Below, in pieces: positions 34,073 to 43,325 of a DNA stretch of 64,000 bases (position 1 is the first letter of the stretch; every line of letters starts with the position of its first letter). Both the position numbers and the translations under genes were made by a program. Location: the NCBI GenBank assembly GCA_902825945.1, contig CADECY010000020.1:31740-95739 (forward strand), in the 5' to 3' direction. The stretch is from an uncultured Acidobacteriota bacterium (GTDB taxonomy: Bacteria > Acidobacteriota > Terriglobia > Bryobacterales > Bryobacteraceae). Below the pieces are notes generated by a model, which saw only the letters and a program-made list of their open reading frames with translations, did no database searches and had not been told where the DNA came from.

Positions 34073-36394
34073 ATGAACACCGAACGATGGACTCGGCTCG
34101 AACAGATCTTTCTCGAAGCGTCGGACCTTCCCGGCGGTGAGCGTGAAGCGTACTTGGCGGCCGCCTGTGGCGGGGACCCGGAGTTGTGGTCCGAAGCCAG
34201 CGCGCTCCTGCAATGCGACGGCCCAGCGGAGAAGCTGTTTACGGCGCTAGGCAGTCACTTGGCAGGGACCCTGCCGCCGCGGATTACGGACAGCGGCATG
34301 CGCGCGGGGCCCTACGTGCTGGAGCATCCCATCGGGTCCGGTGGCATGGGCGACGTATTCGCGGCGCGCCGCGTGGACGACCAGTTTTCGAAAAAGGTCG
34401 CGGTCAAGGTAACGCGCCTCGGACTCGGACAGGGAGACTTGGCGCGCCGCTTTCGGAAGGAGCGCCAGATTCTGGCGTCGCTCGAGCATCCGAACATCGC
34501 GCGTCTGCTCGACGGCGGTATTCTCGAGAACGGCTGCCCATTCATGGCGATGGAATTCGTGGACGGCGAGCCGATCGACCAATGGGTGAAGAGGAACGGC
34601 CTCACCGGCGCGGCGATACTGCCCGTCCTGCTTCCCGTCTTTAGTGCCGCCGCCTATGCGCACGCCAATCTGGTCGTGCACTGCGACCTGAAGCCAGGCA
34701 ACATCCTCGTCCAAGCGGACGGCGTACCAAAACTGCTGGACTTCGGCGTGGCGCGTCTGCTCCGGGACGAGGATTCCGCGGTCACATCGTTCGCATTGAC
34801 GCCGCGCTATGCCGCGCCGGAGTTGCGTATGGGTCAGGCGGCCACGGTCGCGAGCGATGTCTATTCGCTCGGAGTGCTGATCCGCGAGCTATGCGCGCCA
34901 GAAGCCGGAGGGGAACTGGCCCTGATCGCCACGAAGGCCAGCGAGGCCGAGCCGCCGGCGAGGTACGCGTCGGTCGATGCACTCCGCAATGACGTGGAGT
35001 GCTTGCTGGCCGGCCGGCCCATTTCGGCGCGGGCACCGACGCTCGGATATCGCGCGGGCAAGTACGTGAGGCGCCATCGGGCCGGCGTCATCGCGGCCGG
35101 CCTCGCCTTAATCGCATTGGCGGCCAGCGCCGTGCTCATCGTCCGGCAGTCGCGCGACGCGCAGCGCGAGCGCCGCAAGGCCGAGGAAGTCAGTGGATTC
35201 CTGCTCGAAATCATCGGCGCCGCCAACCCTGCCAGAGGAGGTTCTCTCGCGGGCAAGCCGGCCGATCTGAAGCTGATCGACCTATTGGACGACTACGCCT
35301 CCCGCGCCGGGGGCCGATTCGCCAACGAGCCCGACCTGGAAATTCGCATGCGCTCGGAACTGGCAAACGCGTATACCGGTATTCAGCAGTTCTCCAGGGC
35401 GCGCGAGCAGGCGCAACTGGCGCTCGATCTGGCCAGGCGCGTCTTTGGCGACGATAGCCAACAAGCCGCGCTCGCCTACTATCGCCTGGGAAGCGCGGCG
35501 ACATCGGAGTCCCGCTTTGCCGAGGGCGAGGGGTTCCTCCGTCAGGCGATCCTGCGTTGGGAGCGCCTGAGGGCGGAGGACAGCCAGATCGTCATGGCCC
35601 GCGCTTCGCTGGCCGATGCGCTTTCGGGGCAAGGCAAGGCGGCGGAATCGCTGCGGGCGTACCTTCAGGTGTTCGAGTTCCACCGCCAACGGTCCGGCGA
35701 GAGCTCCATCGAGACGGCGACCGCCGCGAACAATGTCGCCTATCAGTACTACTCGATGAACGATCTGCCCCGGTTTCGAGAGTGGATCGAGAGAAGCGTC
35801 GCGATGTTTCGCCGCGCTCCCGATCCGCCCGTCGCATTCGGCAGCGCTCTGAACAATCTCGCGCAGGTTGCGTTTCAAGAGCGCGACTACCCCAAGGCCA
35901 TTGCGACGATGGAAGAGGCTGTCCGGTTCTGGCGCAAGCGCTACACCAGCGTGCCACATGTCGATCTCGGAACCGGGCTGGCCAACACGGCGATCATGCG
36001 CACTACCGCGGGCCAGCCCGGCGGCACCGCGCTCGCCGCGGAGGCGGTATCCATCTATCGGAGACTCTTCGCCGCCGACTCGATCGAAGTCGGGCACGGC
36101 CTATATGCGCTCGGAATGTCGCAGTGCGCGGATGGCGGTCCGCTCGAGCAGGGCGCGGCGAACCTGCGGACCTCAGTCGCAATCCGGGCGGAGAAGCTTC
36201 CAGCCAATGACGGGCGCACCGCGTCGTCCGCTTTCCGGTTGGGAGAGTGTCTGATCCGGCTGGGCCGGCCCATCGAAGCGGTTCCGCAATTGGAAGCTGC
36301 GGTTGCGATTCGATCGAAGAACGTCAAACCGGATGACCAACTCCTGCGCGAGATGAATGAAGTCTTGGCGCGGGCACACTCTGGGAAAAAATAG
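34073..36394 (+). CDS. Membrane Ser/Thr protein kinase with periplasmic TPR sensor
   Basis: 773 aa from ATG 34073; a longer upstream frame overlaps the sigma gene. Seen: a ~75-residue N-terminal helical segment (WTRLEQIFLEASDLPGGERE), then a kinase domain with Gly-loop IGSGGMGDVF (~87-96), VAVKV K112, catalytic loop H203-C-D205-LKPGN and DFG 223-225. One transmembrane helix (337-357, AGVIAAGLALIALAASAVLIV) follows, then ~400 residues of TPR-like repeats. The catalytic loop reads HCD rather than HRD, a non-RD kinase, usually meaning activation does not rely on the RD-arginine switch. It is paired with the ECF sigma factor 29 nt upstream and probably phosphorylates it or related targets (inferred). 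Confidence 0.88.
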   Translation: MNTERWTRLEQIFLEASDLPGGEREAYLAAACGGDPELWSEASALLQCDGPAEKLFTALGSHLAGTLPPRITDSGMRAGPYVLEHPIGSGGMGDVFAARRVDDQFSKKVAVKVTRLGLGQGDLARRFRKERQILASLEHPNIARLLDGGILENGCPFMAMEFVDGEPIDQWVKRNGLTGAAILPVLLPVFSAAAYAHANLVVHCDLKPGNILVQADGVPKLLDFGVARLLRDEDSAVTSFALTPRYAAPELRMGQAATVASDVYSLGVLIRELCAPEAGGELALIATKASEAEPPARYASVDALRNDVECLLAGRPISARAPTLGYRAGKYVRRHRAGVIAAGLALIALAASAVLIVRQSRDAQRERRKAEEVSGFLLEIIGAANPARGGSLAGKPADLKLIDLLDDYASRAGGRFANEPDLEIRMRSELANAYTGIQQFSRAREQAQLALDLARRVFGDDSQQAALAYYRLGSAATSESRFAEGEGFLRQAILRWERLRAEDSQIVMARASLADALSGQGKAAESLRAYLQVFEFHRQRSGESSIETATAANNVAYQYYSMNDLPRFREWIERSVAMFRRAPDPPVAFGSALNNLAQVAFQERDYPKAIATMEEAVRFWRKRYTSVPHVDLGTGLANTAIMRTTAGQPGGTALAAEAVSIYRRLFAADSIEVGHGLYALGMSQCADGGPLEQGAANLRTSVAIRAEKLPANDGRTASSAFRLGECLIRLGRPIEAVPQLEAAVAIRSKNVKPDDQLLREMNEVLARAHSGKK

Positions 36395-36396
36395 GG

Positions 36397-36420
36397 ACGG
36401 CCGGTGGCGCACCCGGCCGT
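36397..36420 (+). terminator. Stem-loop just after the kinase gene
   Basis: ACGGCCGG (36397-36404), 8-nt loop, CCGGCCGT (36413-36420), a perfect 8-bp stem 2 nt after the kinase stop. No T-run; it is likely a 3' end hairpin for the plus-strand transcript. Confidence 0.5.
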
Positions 36421-36431
36421 GCAACCCACTG

Positions 36432-36458
36432 AAAAAGCCGGGGCGAGACACCCGGCTT
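36432..36458 (-). terminator. Rho-independent terminator of the sucCD-ndk side
   Basis: Minus strand: AAGCCGGG (36458-36451), 8-nt loop, CCCGGCTT (36442-36435) followed by TTTTT ending at 36432. It stands 27 nt beyond the ndk stop and would end the sucC-sucD-ndk transcript. Confidence 0.85.
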
Positions 36459-36485
36459 GGCTTGAACCGCGATGGCGCCGCTGGA

Positions 36486-36899
36486 CTACAGCAGGCTGGC
36501 GGCGGAGAAGAAGAACGGGATTTCGACCGCGGCCGTCTCCGGTGCGTCGCTTCCATGGACGCAGTTGCGCTCGACGTTCTCGGCGAACTTCTTCCGGATC
36601 GTGCCCTCGGCCGCGTTGGCCGGGTTGGTGGCGCCCATCAACGCGCGCCAATCGGCGATCGCGTTTTCCTTCTCGAGAGCCAGAACCACCACCGGGCCTT
36701 CGGTCATGAATGCGACCAGTCCGCCGAAGAAGGGGCGTTCCTTGTGCACGGCGTAGAAGCCTTCCGCCTGGGCCTTGCTCAAGCGCGTCTTGCGCATGCC
36801 CACAATCTTGAAACCGGCGCCTTCGATCATGGCCAGTATCTGGCCGGTGAACCCCTTCGCGACAGCGTCGGGCTTGATGATTGCGAATGTACGTTGCAT
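36486..36899 (-). CDS. ndk: Nucleoside diphosphate kinase
   Basis: 137 aa, the normal length. Seen: [14 protein letters not shown] at the N-terminus and the catalytic phosphohistidine H115 in [11 protein letters not shown]. It transfers the gamma-phosphate between NTPs and NDPs in the cytoplasm. AGGA lies ~8 nt before the ATG. It is 24 nt downstream of sucD on the same strand, an arrangement that couples GTP/ATP made by succinyl-CoA synthetase to nucleotide balancing. Confidence 0.97.
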   Translation of the reverse strand: MQRTFAIIKPDAVAKGFTGQILAMIEGAGFKIVGMRKTRLSKAQAEGFYAVHKERPFFGGLVAFMTEGPVVVLALEKENAIADWRALMGATNPANAAEGTIRKKFAENVERNCVHGSDAPETAAVEIPFFFSAASLL

Positions 36900-36923
36900 G
36901 AACTTCCTAAGAGATGAGTCGAG

Positions 36924-37793
36924 TTACTTCAGACAAGCCTGGACGGTGACACCGATCTCGGCCGGGGTGTCGCAGACATGGATACCCGCGTCGCGCATGG
37001 CGGCGATCTTGTCGCTCGCCTTGCCCGAACCGCCGGAGATGATCGCGCCGGCGTGGCCCATGCGGCGGCCCGGAGGCGCCGTCTGTCCGGCGATGAAGCC
37101 GACAACGGGCTTCTTGACGTTCGCCTTGATATAGGCCGCGGCCTGCTCCTCGGCATTGCCGCCGATTTCGCCGATCATGACGATCGCGTGCGTATCGGGA
37201 TCCTCGTTAAAGAGCTTGATCGCGTCCGTGTGGTTGGTGCCGATAATCGGATCGCCGCCGATGCCGATGCACGTCGATTGTCCGATTCCGAGCCCGCTCA
37301 GTTGTCCCACCGCTTCGTAGGTGAGGGTTCCGGAGCGGCTGACGACGCCGACATGTCCGGCCTTGTGGATGTGTCCGGGCATGATGCCGATCTTGCAGGC
37401 GCCGGGTGTGATGATGCCCGGGCAGTTCGGCCCGATGAGGCGCGTGTTCCGGCCTTTCAGGTACTGCCACGCCTTGATCATGTCGCGCGCGGGAATGCCT
37501 TCGGTAATGCAGACCACGAGCGCGATGCCCGCATCGGCCGCTTCCATGATCGCCTCGGCGGCGAATGGCGGCGGCACGAAGATCACGCTCGCGTTCGCAG
37601 CCGCCTGCTTGACGGCCTCCGCCACGGTATTGAAGACGGGACGGTCGAGATGTTTCGATCCGCCCTTGCCCGGCGTCACGCCACCCACGACATCAGTGCC
37701 GTATTCAATCGCCTTTTCGGCGTGGAACGTTCCTTCGCGGCCGGTGAAGCCTTGCACGATCAGCCGCGTATCCTTGCCAACGAGAACAGCCAT
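36924..37793 (-). CDS. sucD: Succinyl-CoA synthetase alpha subunit
   Basis: 289 aa. Seen: a CoA-binding Rossmann domain ([22 protein letters not shown]), [12 protein letters not shown], and the active-site H247 in [13 protein letters not shown] that is phosphorylated in catalysis. It makes ATP or GTP from succinyl-CoA in the TCA cycle, as a complex with SucC. Its start codon overlaps the sucC stop by one base (TAATG), ensuring coupled translation. Confidence 0.97.
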   Translation of the reverse strand: MAVLVGKDTRLIVQGFTGREGTFHAEKAIEYGTDVVGGVTPGKGGSKHLDRPVFNTVAEAVKQAAANASVIFVPPPFAAEAIMEAADAGIALVVCITEGIPARDMIKAWQYLKGRNTRLIGPNCPGIITPGACKIGIMPGHIHKAGHVGVVSRSGTLTYEAVGQLSGLGIGQSTCIGIGGDPIIGTNHTDAIKLFNEDPDTHAIVMIGEIGGNAEEQAAAYIKANVKKPVVGFIAGQTAPPGRRMGHAGAIISGGSGKASDKIAAMRDAGIHVCDTPAEIGVTVQACLK

Positions 37794-38950
37794 TACTGTG
37801 CGAGCCTCACTACTTTCTCCGCGGCGTCTCTCATGCCGTCGGCTACGGTGAAATTGAATCCGGACTCCCGCAGGATCTTGCGGCCCTCTTCGACGTTGGT
37901 GCCTTCCATGCGGATCACCACCGGATGCTTGATCGCCAGTTCGCGCGCCGCGTTCACCACGCCCGTGGCGAGAACGTCGCAGCGAAGAATGCCGCCGAAG
38001 ATGTTGATCAGCACCGCCTTCACGGCGGAGTCGGACAGGAGAATGCGGAACGCGTTCTTGATCTGATCGGCGTTGGCGCCGCCGCCGACATCAAGGAAGT
38101 TCGCCGGACTGCCGCCCGCGTACTTGATGATGTCCATCGTCGCCATCGCGAGTCCCGCGCCATTCACCATGCACGCGACGTTTCCATCGAGCTTGATGTA
38201 GTTCAAGCCGTGCTTCGATGCTTCCACCTCGAGCGGATCCTCTTCGTTGATATCGCGCAGTTCCATCAGGTCCTTGTGGCGGAACATTGCGTTGTCGTCG
38301 ATGCCGAATTTGGCGTCGAGCGCCAGGGTGCGGCCATCCTTGGTCAAGATGAACGGATTGATCTCGGCAAGCGAGGCATCCATCTCGTCGTAAGCCTTGG
38401 CGAGGGCCATCATCGTGGCCACGGCGCCGTTGACGCTGGCGGCCGGGATGCCCATGCCAAAAGCGAGCTTGCGCGCCTGGAATGCCTGCAACCCGATGCC
38501 GGGCTCGATGGTTTCCTTGAGGAGCAGTTCGGGAGTGTTCGCCGCTACCTCCTCGATATCCATGCCGCCAGCGGCCGACGCCATGAAGACGTTCTTACCG
38601 GTGCCGCGGTCGAGCGTGATACCGAGATACAATTCGCGGTCGATCGGCAAGGTCTCTTCGACGAGCAGGCGCTGCACGATGCGTCCTTCGGGGCCGGTCT
38701 GATGGGTAATCAGTTTCATGCCGAGCATCTTCTCGGCGATGTCGCGCGCCTCGACCGCGCTCTTGCCGATCTTGACACCGCCACCCTTGCCTCGCCCGCC
38801 GGCGTGGATCTGCGCCTTGACGACCACGCTTCCACCCAGTTCCTTGGCCGCCGTCTCGGCCTCGTCCACCGTGAAGGCGACGCTCCCTCTCGGCACAGGT
38901 ACACCGTATTTCGCCAAGAGGGCCTTGGCCTGATATTCATGAATTTTCAT
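37793..38950 (-). CDS. sucC: Succinyl-CoA synthetase beta subunit
   Basis: 385 aa with the family N-terminus [20 protein letters not shown], the ATP-grasp segment [29 protein letters not shown] and the CoA-ligase segment [21 protein letters not shown]. It forms the nucleotide-binding subunit of the alpha2beta2 or alphabeta enzyme. It is the first gene of sucC-sucD-ndk and is divergent from trpD with only 32 nt between starts, so both promoters must be compressed or overlap the opposite gene. Confidence 0.97.
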   Translation of the reverse strand: MKIHEYQAKALLAKYGVPVPRGSVAFTVDEAETAAKELGGSVVVKAQIHAGGRGKGGGVKIGKSAVEARDIAEKMLGMKLITHQTGPEGRIVQRLLVEETLPIDRELYLGITLDRGTGKNVFMASAAGGMDIEEVAANTPELLLKETIEPGIGLQAFQARKLAFGMGIPAASVNGAVATMMALAKAYDEMDASLAEINPFILTKDGRTLALDAKFGIDDNAMFRHKDLMELRDINEEDPLEVEASKHGLNYIKLDGNVACMVNGAGLAMATMDIIKYAGGSPANFLDVGGGANADQIKNAFRILLSDSAVKAVLINIFGGILRCDVLATGVVNAARELAIKHPVVIRMEGTNVEEGRKILRESGFNFTVADGMRDAAEKVVRLAQ

Positions 38951-38982
38951 GGGAGTGTGCTAGACTGACCTTCCAATATAGC

Positions 38983-39999
38983 ATGGAGTTTTTGGACTAC
39001 CTTCATCGCGTGGTGGAGTGGAAAACGCTCCCCGAAACCGAAGCGGAGAGCGTGATGAACGCCATCCTGGCGGGCGAGATTTCCGCCTCTCTCCTCGCCT
39101 CGTTTCTCACCGCGATCCGGATGCGCGGCGATGTGGCGGATGAGCTTGCGGGGTTCGCGCGGGCCATGCGCGCGGCGAGCACCAAGGTTCCGGCCGCGGG
39201 CCCGCTGATCGACACCTGCGGCACCGGCGGTGACGGCACGGGAACGTTCAACATTTCGACCACCGTTGCATTCGTGGTGGCGGGCGCGGGAGTCCGGGTG
39301 GCGAAACACGGAAACCGTGCCGCGTCGAGTAAGTGTGGCAGCGCCGACATACTCGAAGCGATGGGTGTCAATATCGGACTTAGCGCGCCCCAAATGGGCG
39401 AGTGCCTCGACCGGGCGGGGATCGTCTTCCTGTTCGCGCCCGCGCTGCATCCGGCGATGAAAAACGTGGGCCCGCTGCGGCGTGAGCTGAAATTCCGGAC
39501 CGTGTTCAACCTGCTCGGTCCGCTGACCAATCCGGCGGGAGCCCAGTCGCAACTGATCGGCGCGCCTTCCTTCAAGGCCGCGGAAGTGATGGCGGCCGCG
39601 CTTGCCTCGCTCGGCACCGGACACTCCTACGTCGTCTATGGCGCCGATGGACTCGACGAGATCAGCATCACCGGACTCTCGGTCGCCTACGAGGTCAGGG
39701 GTTCGGCGGTGAAGAAAATGGCGGTCAAGCCAGAGGATTTCGGAATCGAGAAAGGGTCGCTGGAGGACCTGCGAGGATCGGGAGTCCAGGAGAATCTCGC
39801 GATCTTGCGAGGCGTGCTCGTGGGCGACAGGGGTCCAAAGCGCGACGTGGTGATCGCGAACGCGGCGATGGCACTGATCGCGGCGGGTAAGGCGGCGGAC
39901 CGGTTGGAAGGCGCGCGGATCGCGGCCGAGAGTATCGATTCGGGCGCGGCGCGGGAGAAGGCGCAGAAGCTGGTCGCGGTGAGCCGGTCGTTCGGGTGA
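38983..39999 (+). CDS. trpD: Anthranilate phosphoribosyltransferase
   Basis: 338 aa. Seen: the PRPP/Mg site DTCGTGGDGTGTFNIST (~73-89), KHGNRAASSKCGSADILEAMG, and a C-terminal GPKRDVVIANAAMAL. It joins anthranilate to PRPP in tryptophan synthesis and is separate from trpEG (28.1-30.3 kb). No other trp genes are in the window, so the pathway genes are dispersed. No clear Shine-Dalgarno; AATATA lies a few bases before the ATG. Confidence 0.96.
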   Translation: MEFLDYLHRVVEWKTLPETEAESVMNAILAGEISASLLASFLTAIRMRGDVADELAGFARAMRAASTKVPAAGPLIDTCGTGGDGTGTFNISTTVAFVVAGAGVRVAKHGNRAASSKCGSADILEAMGVNIGLSAPQMGECLDRAGIVFLFAPALHPAMKNVGPLRRELKFRTVFNLLGPLTNPAGAQSQLIGAPSFKAAEVMAAALASLGTGHSYVVYGADGLDEISITGLSVAYEVRGSAVKKMAVKPEDFGIEKGSLEDLRGSGVQENLAILRGVLVGDRGPKRDVVIANAAMALIAAGKAADRLEGARIAAESIDSGAAREKAQKLVAVSRSFG

Positions 40000-40199
40000 C
40001 GGCTACCGCGGGGCCAAGCCATGTCGAGGATCGACTGCCTGATCGCGGGCTGAAACGGCTTGGTCCGCTCGAGATTCCAGACCCGGACGTACCTTGAATA
40101 CTGACGCTGCAAGCTCCCGCCTCAAACATGATGAGGCGTCGTTGTGTGTACTTCCCCTCCCGATCCGCCAGGCGCGGATCTCGATTCGATGGAACGCGG

Positions 40200-40445
40200 G
40201 GTTGGTGCAATGAGAAGCAGAATTCGAGGGCTCCTGGCCGCGATCAGAAAACTGAACCTGCCCGCCACCCGAAGCTGGCGCGCCAAACTGCGTGTGATTC
40301 CAGGTATTGAAGAACTCCCAGCGTAGCTGCGGTTGCTGGCTTTCCACGAAGGTGAAGTGCTTGAAGATCGAAATGTCCCAGTTGGCGGCGCGCCCGGTGG
40401 TCGCGGGATCGCGCGCGAAGCACGAGGTATCGAAACCAGCGCAGC
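40200..40445 (-). pseudogene. Remnant of an Oar-like TonB receptor C-terminus
   Basis: In one minus-strand frame (40445 to 40270) the translation contains FARDPATTGRAANWDISIFK, HFTF, LRWEFFNTWNHTQFGAPAS, phrases typical of the last barrel strands of Oar-like receptors. The end of the barrel continues in a different frame (IAARSPRILLLIAPT, 40244-40200), as in the intact family ending RSPRxLQxALKxxF. So at least one frameshift is present and the N-terminal >900 residues are missing. Confidence 0.65.
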
Positions 40446-40613
40446 CCCGTGCGCTCGCCTCGATCCTGGCGGCCGCAGCAGGTCCCGTTCGCGTACACCT
40501 GGCATCCACGTCTCCCCGTCGACGCGGGAGTCCAGTGGATACCCGAATGCCGTTATCGAGAGCCGCGCTCCCTCGCGCCGTGGGATCTTGACTTCCGCTC
40601 GCCCCCGGGCTTG

Positions 40614-40619
40614 TACTGT
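40614..40619 (+). promoter_or_regulatory. -10-like element next to the glycosidase-like gene start
   Basis: TACTGT (TANNNT) ends 5 nt before the ATG at 40625; TGTACT two bases upstream is an overlapping alternative. No Shine-Dalgarno is present. Confidence 0.3.
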
Positions 40620-40624
40620 ACGTT

Positions 40625-42796
40625 ATGGCGCTCCGCTCACTCATCGCTTCCAGTACCATTTGCTTCGCGGCCGCGGCCGGGCAGGTGACCTCGACGCAGT
40701 TCGAGGCGCGTGCCTTTCCAGCGTTGGCGCCTGAACCGCTCTTCGACTTCCAGCGGCAAAACACGGAGGGGCTGCCGTATGCGCGCCGCGATCCGGGTGC
40801 GCGGCCATCGGCTGGAGAATTCGAGATCGCGCCGATGGGATGGTCGATCGAAATTCCCGAGAATGCTTCCGCGCCGCTCGCGATGGCCGCTGATGAATTG
40901 CAGCGTTATCTGGGCGAAGCGATGAACGTCCAGGTCGCCGTGGTGCGCGCCGCGAACCTTCGGGACTGGTCCACGCGAGCCAATGCGATCGTCGCTGCTG
41001 GACGTACGGAGATGACCGGTTGTGGCGGCAGGCTCGACGCGACGAAGGACTACCGAATCATAGCCGGCCCCGAACGGATCGCGGTGTGTGGGTTTGACGA
41101 TCGCGGCGCCATGTACGGGCTCTACAACCTGATCATGCGTTTCCGGCTACGGGAGGCGCCCATCCTCCCGCGCAATCTCGACACGGTGCGCCGCAGCCTC
41201 TATCAGGCCCGAATGACGCTCTCCGGACTCGGATGGATGCAATGGCCTGACCGCTACATCGCGACGCTTCCGCTGTACGGCTTCGATGCGATTCACTGCT
41301 CCATCTATCGAAATCCGAACGACGCGCCGGGTGTCGGTCCGCATTGGGACAAAATGAAGGAGCACAAACCGGGCGTGATGAAGGATCTGCTCAACCGCAC
41401 CGGGCGCGTCGGCATCGGCTTCTACGCACCGATCCTTTACCACTACACGGGAACGCCTGAAAACGTCGAGGGACTCCGGAAGCTGGTACGGGATATCGTG
41501 ACGGAGTTCCCGGAGATTCGCGGCTACGTACTGTTGACCGAGGGATTCTACTTTCAGAAATGGTTCGGAGCGGCCGGTCACGGCGATCAAGACCTGCGCA
41601 ACTGGGTAAAGGAATGGTCCCGAGCGGTGGCCATCGCCGCCGAGGCGGCTCACGCAATCAACCCCCGGATCGAGATTCTGCCCTGGGAGTACAACGTCGA
41701 TTTCCGGCCCGAACAGGCCGGGAACAAGGCCTACGTGATGACGCAATTGCCGGAGTCCGTCATTCCGCTGCTCACATTCGAGAATGGGAAGTCCTTCGAA
41801 CTCGATGGACAGAAAGGTTACCTGCGCGACTACGCGATCAATCAGGTGGGGCCAGCGGAAGTGACCCAGGCGCAATTGCTCGCCGCTCGCAAACGGAACT
41901 TTCGCGCGGTGTACGTGAAGGGCGACACCTTTGCGAGTTGGCAGTTTGGCACGTTTCCTTATCTGCCATTCCCCTACCAGTGGCACGCGCGGTACAAGGC
42001 GATGGAAGAGTGGAAGGTGGACGGCGCTCTCGAAACATGGAGCTACGGATTCAAGCCGAACTGGGTGGCGGAGATGCGGGCTTGGTACGCCTGGACCGAT
42101 GCGCCTCCGTTGGATGACCTTCTCCGCCAGATTGCGCGGCGCGAGTTCGGCGCGGGCCAGGAGGACGCGGTGCTCGCGGCCTGGAAACACTTCAGCGAGG
42201 CGATCCAGGTATATCCGGACACGGGTCCGAACTGGGGGAGCTGCAACGCGTTGGCGTCGCCGCTGTTCTTCGAAAAGCCGAAGCCGCGCGCCATGACGCT
42301 CGCCAATTCGTGGAGCGATGAGGCGCTTTGGAGCCGGCAATCGCAGTTGAATCCCTATTGGCCGTATGTCCCGAGCCGCCTCATCTTTTGGCCTGATTTC
42401 AGCAACCAGCAGGACAATGCCGAACGCTACGCGCGATTCTTCACGGTCCCGGTGTTTCAGAAATATCTGAAGCTCGCGGCCAGCCGCATGGAAGAAGGCC
42501 TGCGGAGTTATCGGGCGGCGGCACTGCGGGCTCCGGCGGCGAAGTCGAAGGCGGCGTTTCGTGAAGTCCTGCTGGCGGAACAACTGCAACGGATGATGCG
42601 GAGCGAACACGCTGTCATCGAGTTCGAGGGGATACGGCTCGAGTTGAACCGGTCCAAGGATGCGGCGGTGCGGCGCGGCCTTCTCGATCGCATGACGGCG
42701 TTGCTGCGCGAGGAGCGGTCGCGATCGGTGGCCGCGCGGGAGACGGCGCGGCGAGACTCGCGCCTCGGATATGAGTGGGAGCAGGATTACATTTAG
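40625..42796 (+). CDS. Exported glycoside-hydrolase-like protein, cut by an in-frame TAG
   Basis: 723 aa up to TAG 42794. Seen: a signal peptide MALRSLIASSTICFAAAAG; an N-terminal alpha/beta domain (ASAPLAMAADELQRYLGEAM, RIIAGPERIAVCGFDDRGAMYGLYNLI) as found before GH20/GH67-type barrels; a barrel region with GYVLLTEGFYF (E306) and RIEILPWEYNVDF; and a helical end. It shares with the gene at 21.6-24.1 kb a FGAG/FGAK...A-W-x-x-FSEA segment and the end RxDSRLGYE/RRNSVIGYE. The paralogue continues past this point, so the TAG looks premature (see next entry). Probable carbohydrate-active enzyme, substrate unknown. Confidence 0.65.
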   Translation: MALRSLIASSTICFAAAAGQVTSTQFEARAFPALAPEPLFDFQRQNTEGLPYARRDPGARPSAGEFEIAPMGWSIEIPENASAPLAMAADELQRYLGEAMNVQVAVVRAANLRDWSTRANAIVAAGRTEMTGCGGRLDATKDYRIIAGPERIAVCGFDDRGAMYGLYNLIMRFRLREAPILPRNLDTVRRSLYQARMTLSGLGWMQWPDRYIATLPLYGFDAIHCSIYRNPNDAPGVGPHWDKMKEHKPGVMKDLLNRTGRVGIGFYAPILYHYTGTPENVEGLRKLVRDIVTEFPEIRGYVLLTEGFYFQKWFGAAGHGDQDLRNWVKEWSRAVAIAAEAAHAINPRIEILPWEYNVDFRPEQAGNKAYVMTQLPESVIPLLTFENGKSFELDGQKGYLRDYAINQVGPAEVTQAQLLAARKRNFRAVYVKGDTFASWQFGTFPYLPFPYQWHARYKAMEEWKVDGALETWSYGFKPNWVAEMRAWYAWTDAPPLDDLLRQIARREFGAGQEDAVLAAWKHFSEAIQVYPDTGPNWGSCNALASPLFFEKPKPRAMTLANSWSDEALWSRQSQLNPYWPYVPSRLIFWPDFSNQQDNAERYARFFTVPVFQKYLKLAASRMEEGLRSYRAAALRAPAAKSKAAFREVLLAEQLQRMMRSEHAVIEFEGIRLELNRSKDAAVRRGLLDRMTALLREERSRSVAARETARRDSRLGYEWEQDYI

Positions 42797-42886
42797 ACGC
42801 CGGATACCATCGAGGAAAAGATCAAACTGATCGACGATACGCTGGCGCGACAGATTCCGGAGTTTCGCCGCCGAAACGGGCTATAG
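42794..42886 (+). other. In-frame continuation after the amber codon
   Basis: Directly after TAG 42794-42796 the same frame stays open for 29 codons to TAG 42884, reading TPDTIEEKIKLIDDTLARQ and onwards. The paralogue at 24.1 kb has YYYTPLDMVEKVVNCRWMID at the same place. The TAG replaces what is Tyr in the paralogue, a one-base change from TAT or TAC. Confidence 0.6.
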
Positions 42887-43325
42887 TTTCGCTAACGCCC
42901 AGGCAGTGCGCAACACGAGCGCGCGCTCGAACGTCGCGCGCTTCCTGGAACCTGCGTTTCGCCGCCAGCGCGGCTCCGGCATAGAAGATGCGTCGGCGTT
43001 CCGCGAATCGAGCGCGCAACCGAGAGGTGCCGGATGACCCACGAATGGTCCTGGGCAGCGGTGCATGATTCCGCTGCGTCGTGGCGCGCGCCGACAGACC
43101 GGCGCGAAGCCGGATCGCTTCCTCCCACCCGGCGAGCGCCTCGGTCGCGTTTGGAAGTCTGTTCGAGTGCTTAGAATACCAACTCGGAGCACAGGCCGGA
43201 CTTTGATTGCGGCGGAGGCGGCGGCTCCTCGCCTGGGCCCCGCGGGGCGGCGCATCCCCACGGTTTGCCGCAACGTGCTCCACCGCATCGCGAACCACGG
43301 CGCGGTTGATATGCTGTTGGTCATT
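42887..43325. other. Intergenic region, no gene recognised
   Basis: About 440 nt between the glycosidase-like gene and the third TonB receptor. It contains a perfect GC palindrome GCCCCGCGGGGC (43237-43248) and a TATGCT hexamer ending 10 nt before the receptor ATG. The ORFs on both strands have no family signature and look like GC-driven open frames. Confidence 0.5.

Larger units (their letters stand above)
40000..40624. other. Gene-poor interval with a receptor remnant
   Basis: Between trpD and the glycosidase-like gene no intact gene is seen. The minus strand carries a decayed TonB-receptor 3' end (separate entry). The ORFs through it on both strands lack starts, Shine-Dalgarno or family sequence. 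The last ~15 nt before 40625 hold a leaderless-type -10. Confidence 0.6.

Noticed and set aside
40003..40764. 253-codon minus-strand frame as a gene
   Set aside because: Only a central part resembles a receptor barrel and the end needs a frameshift, so it is annotated as a remnant.
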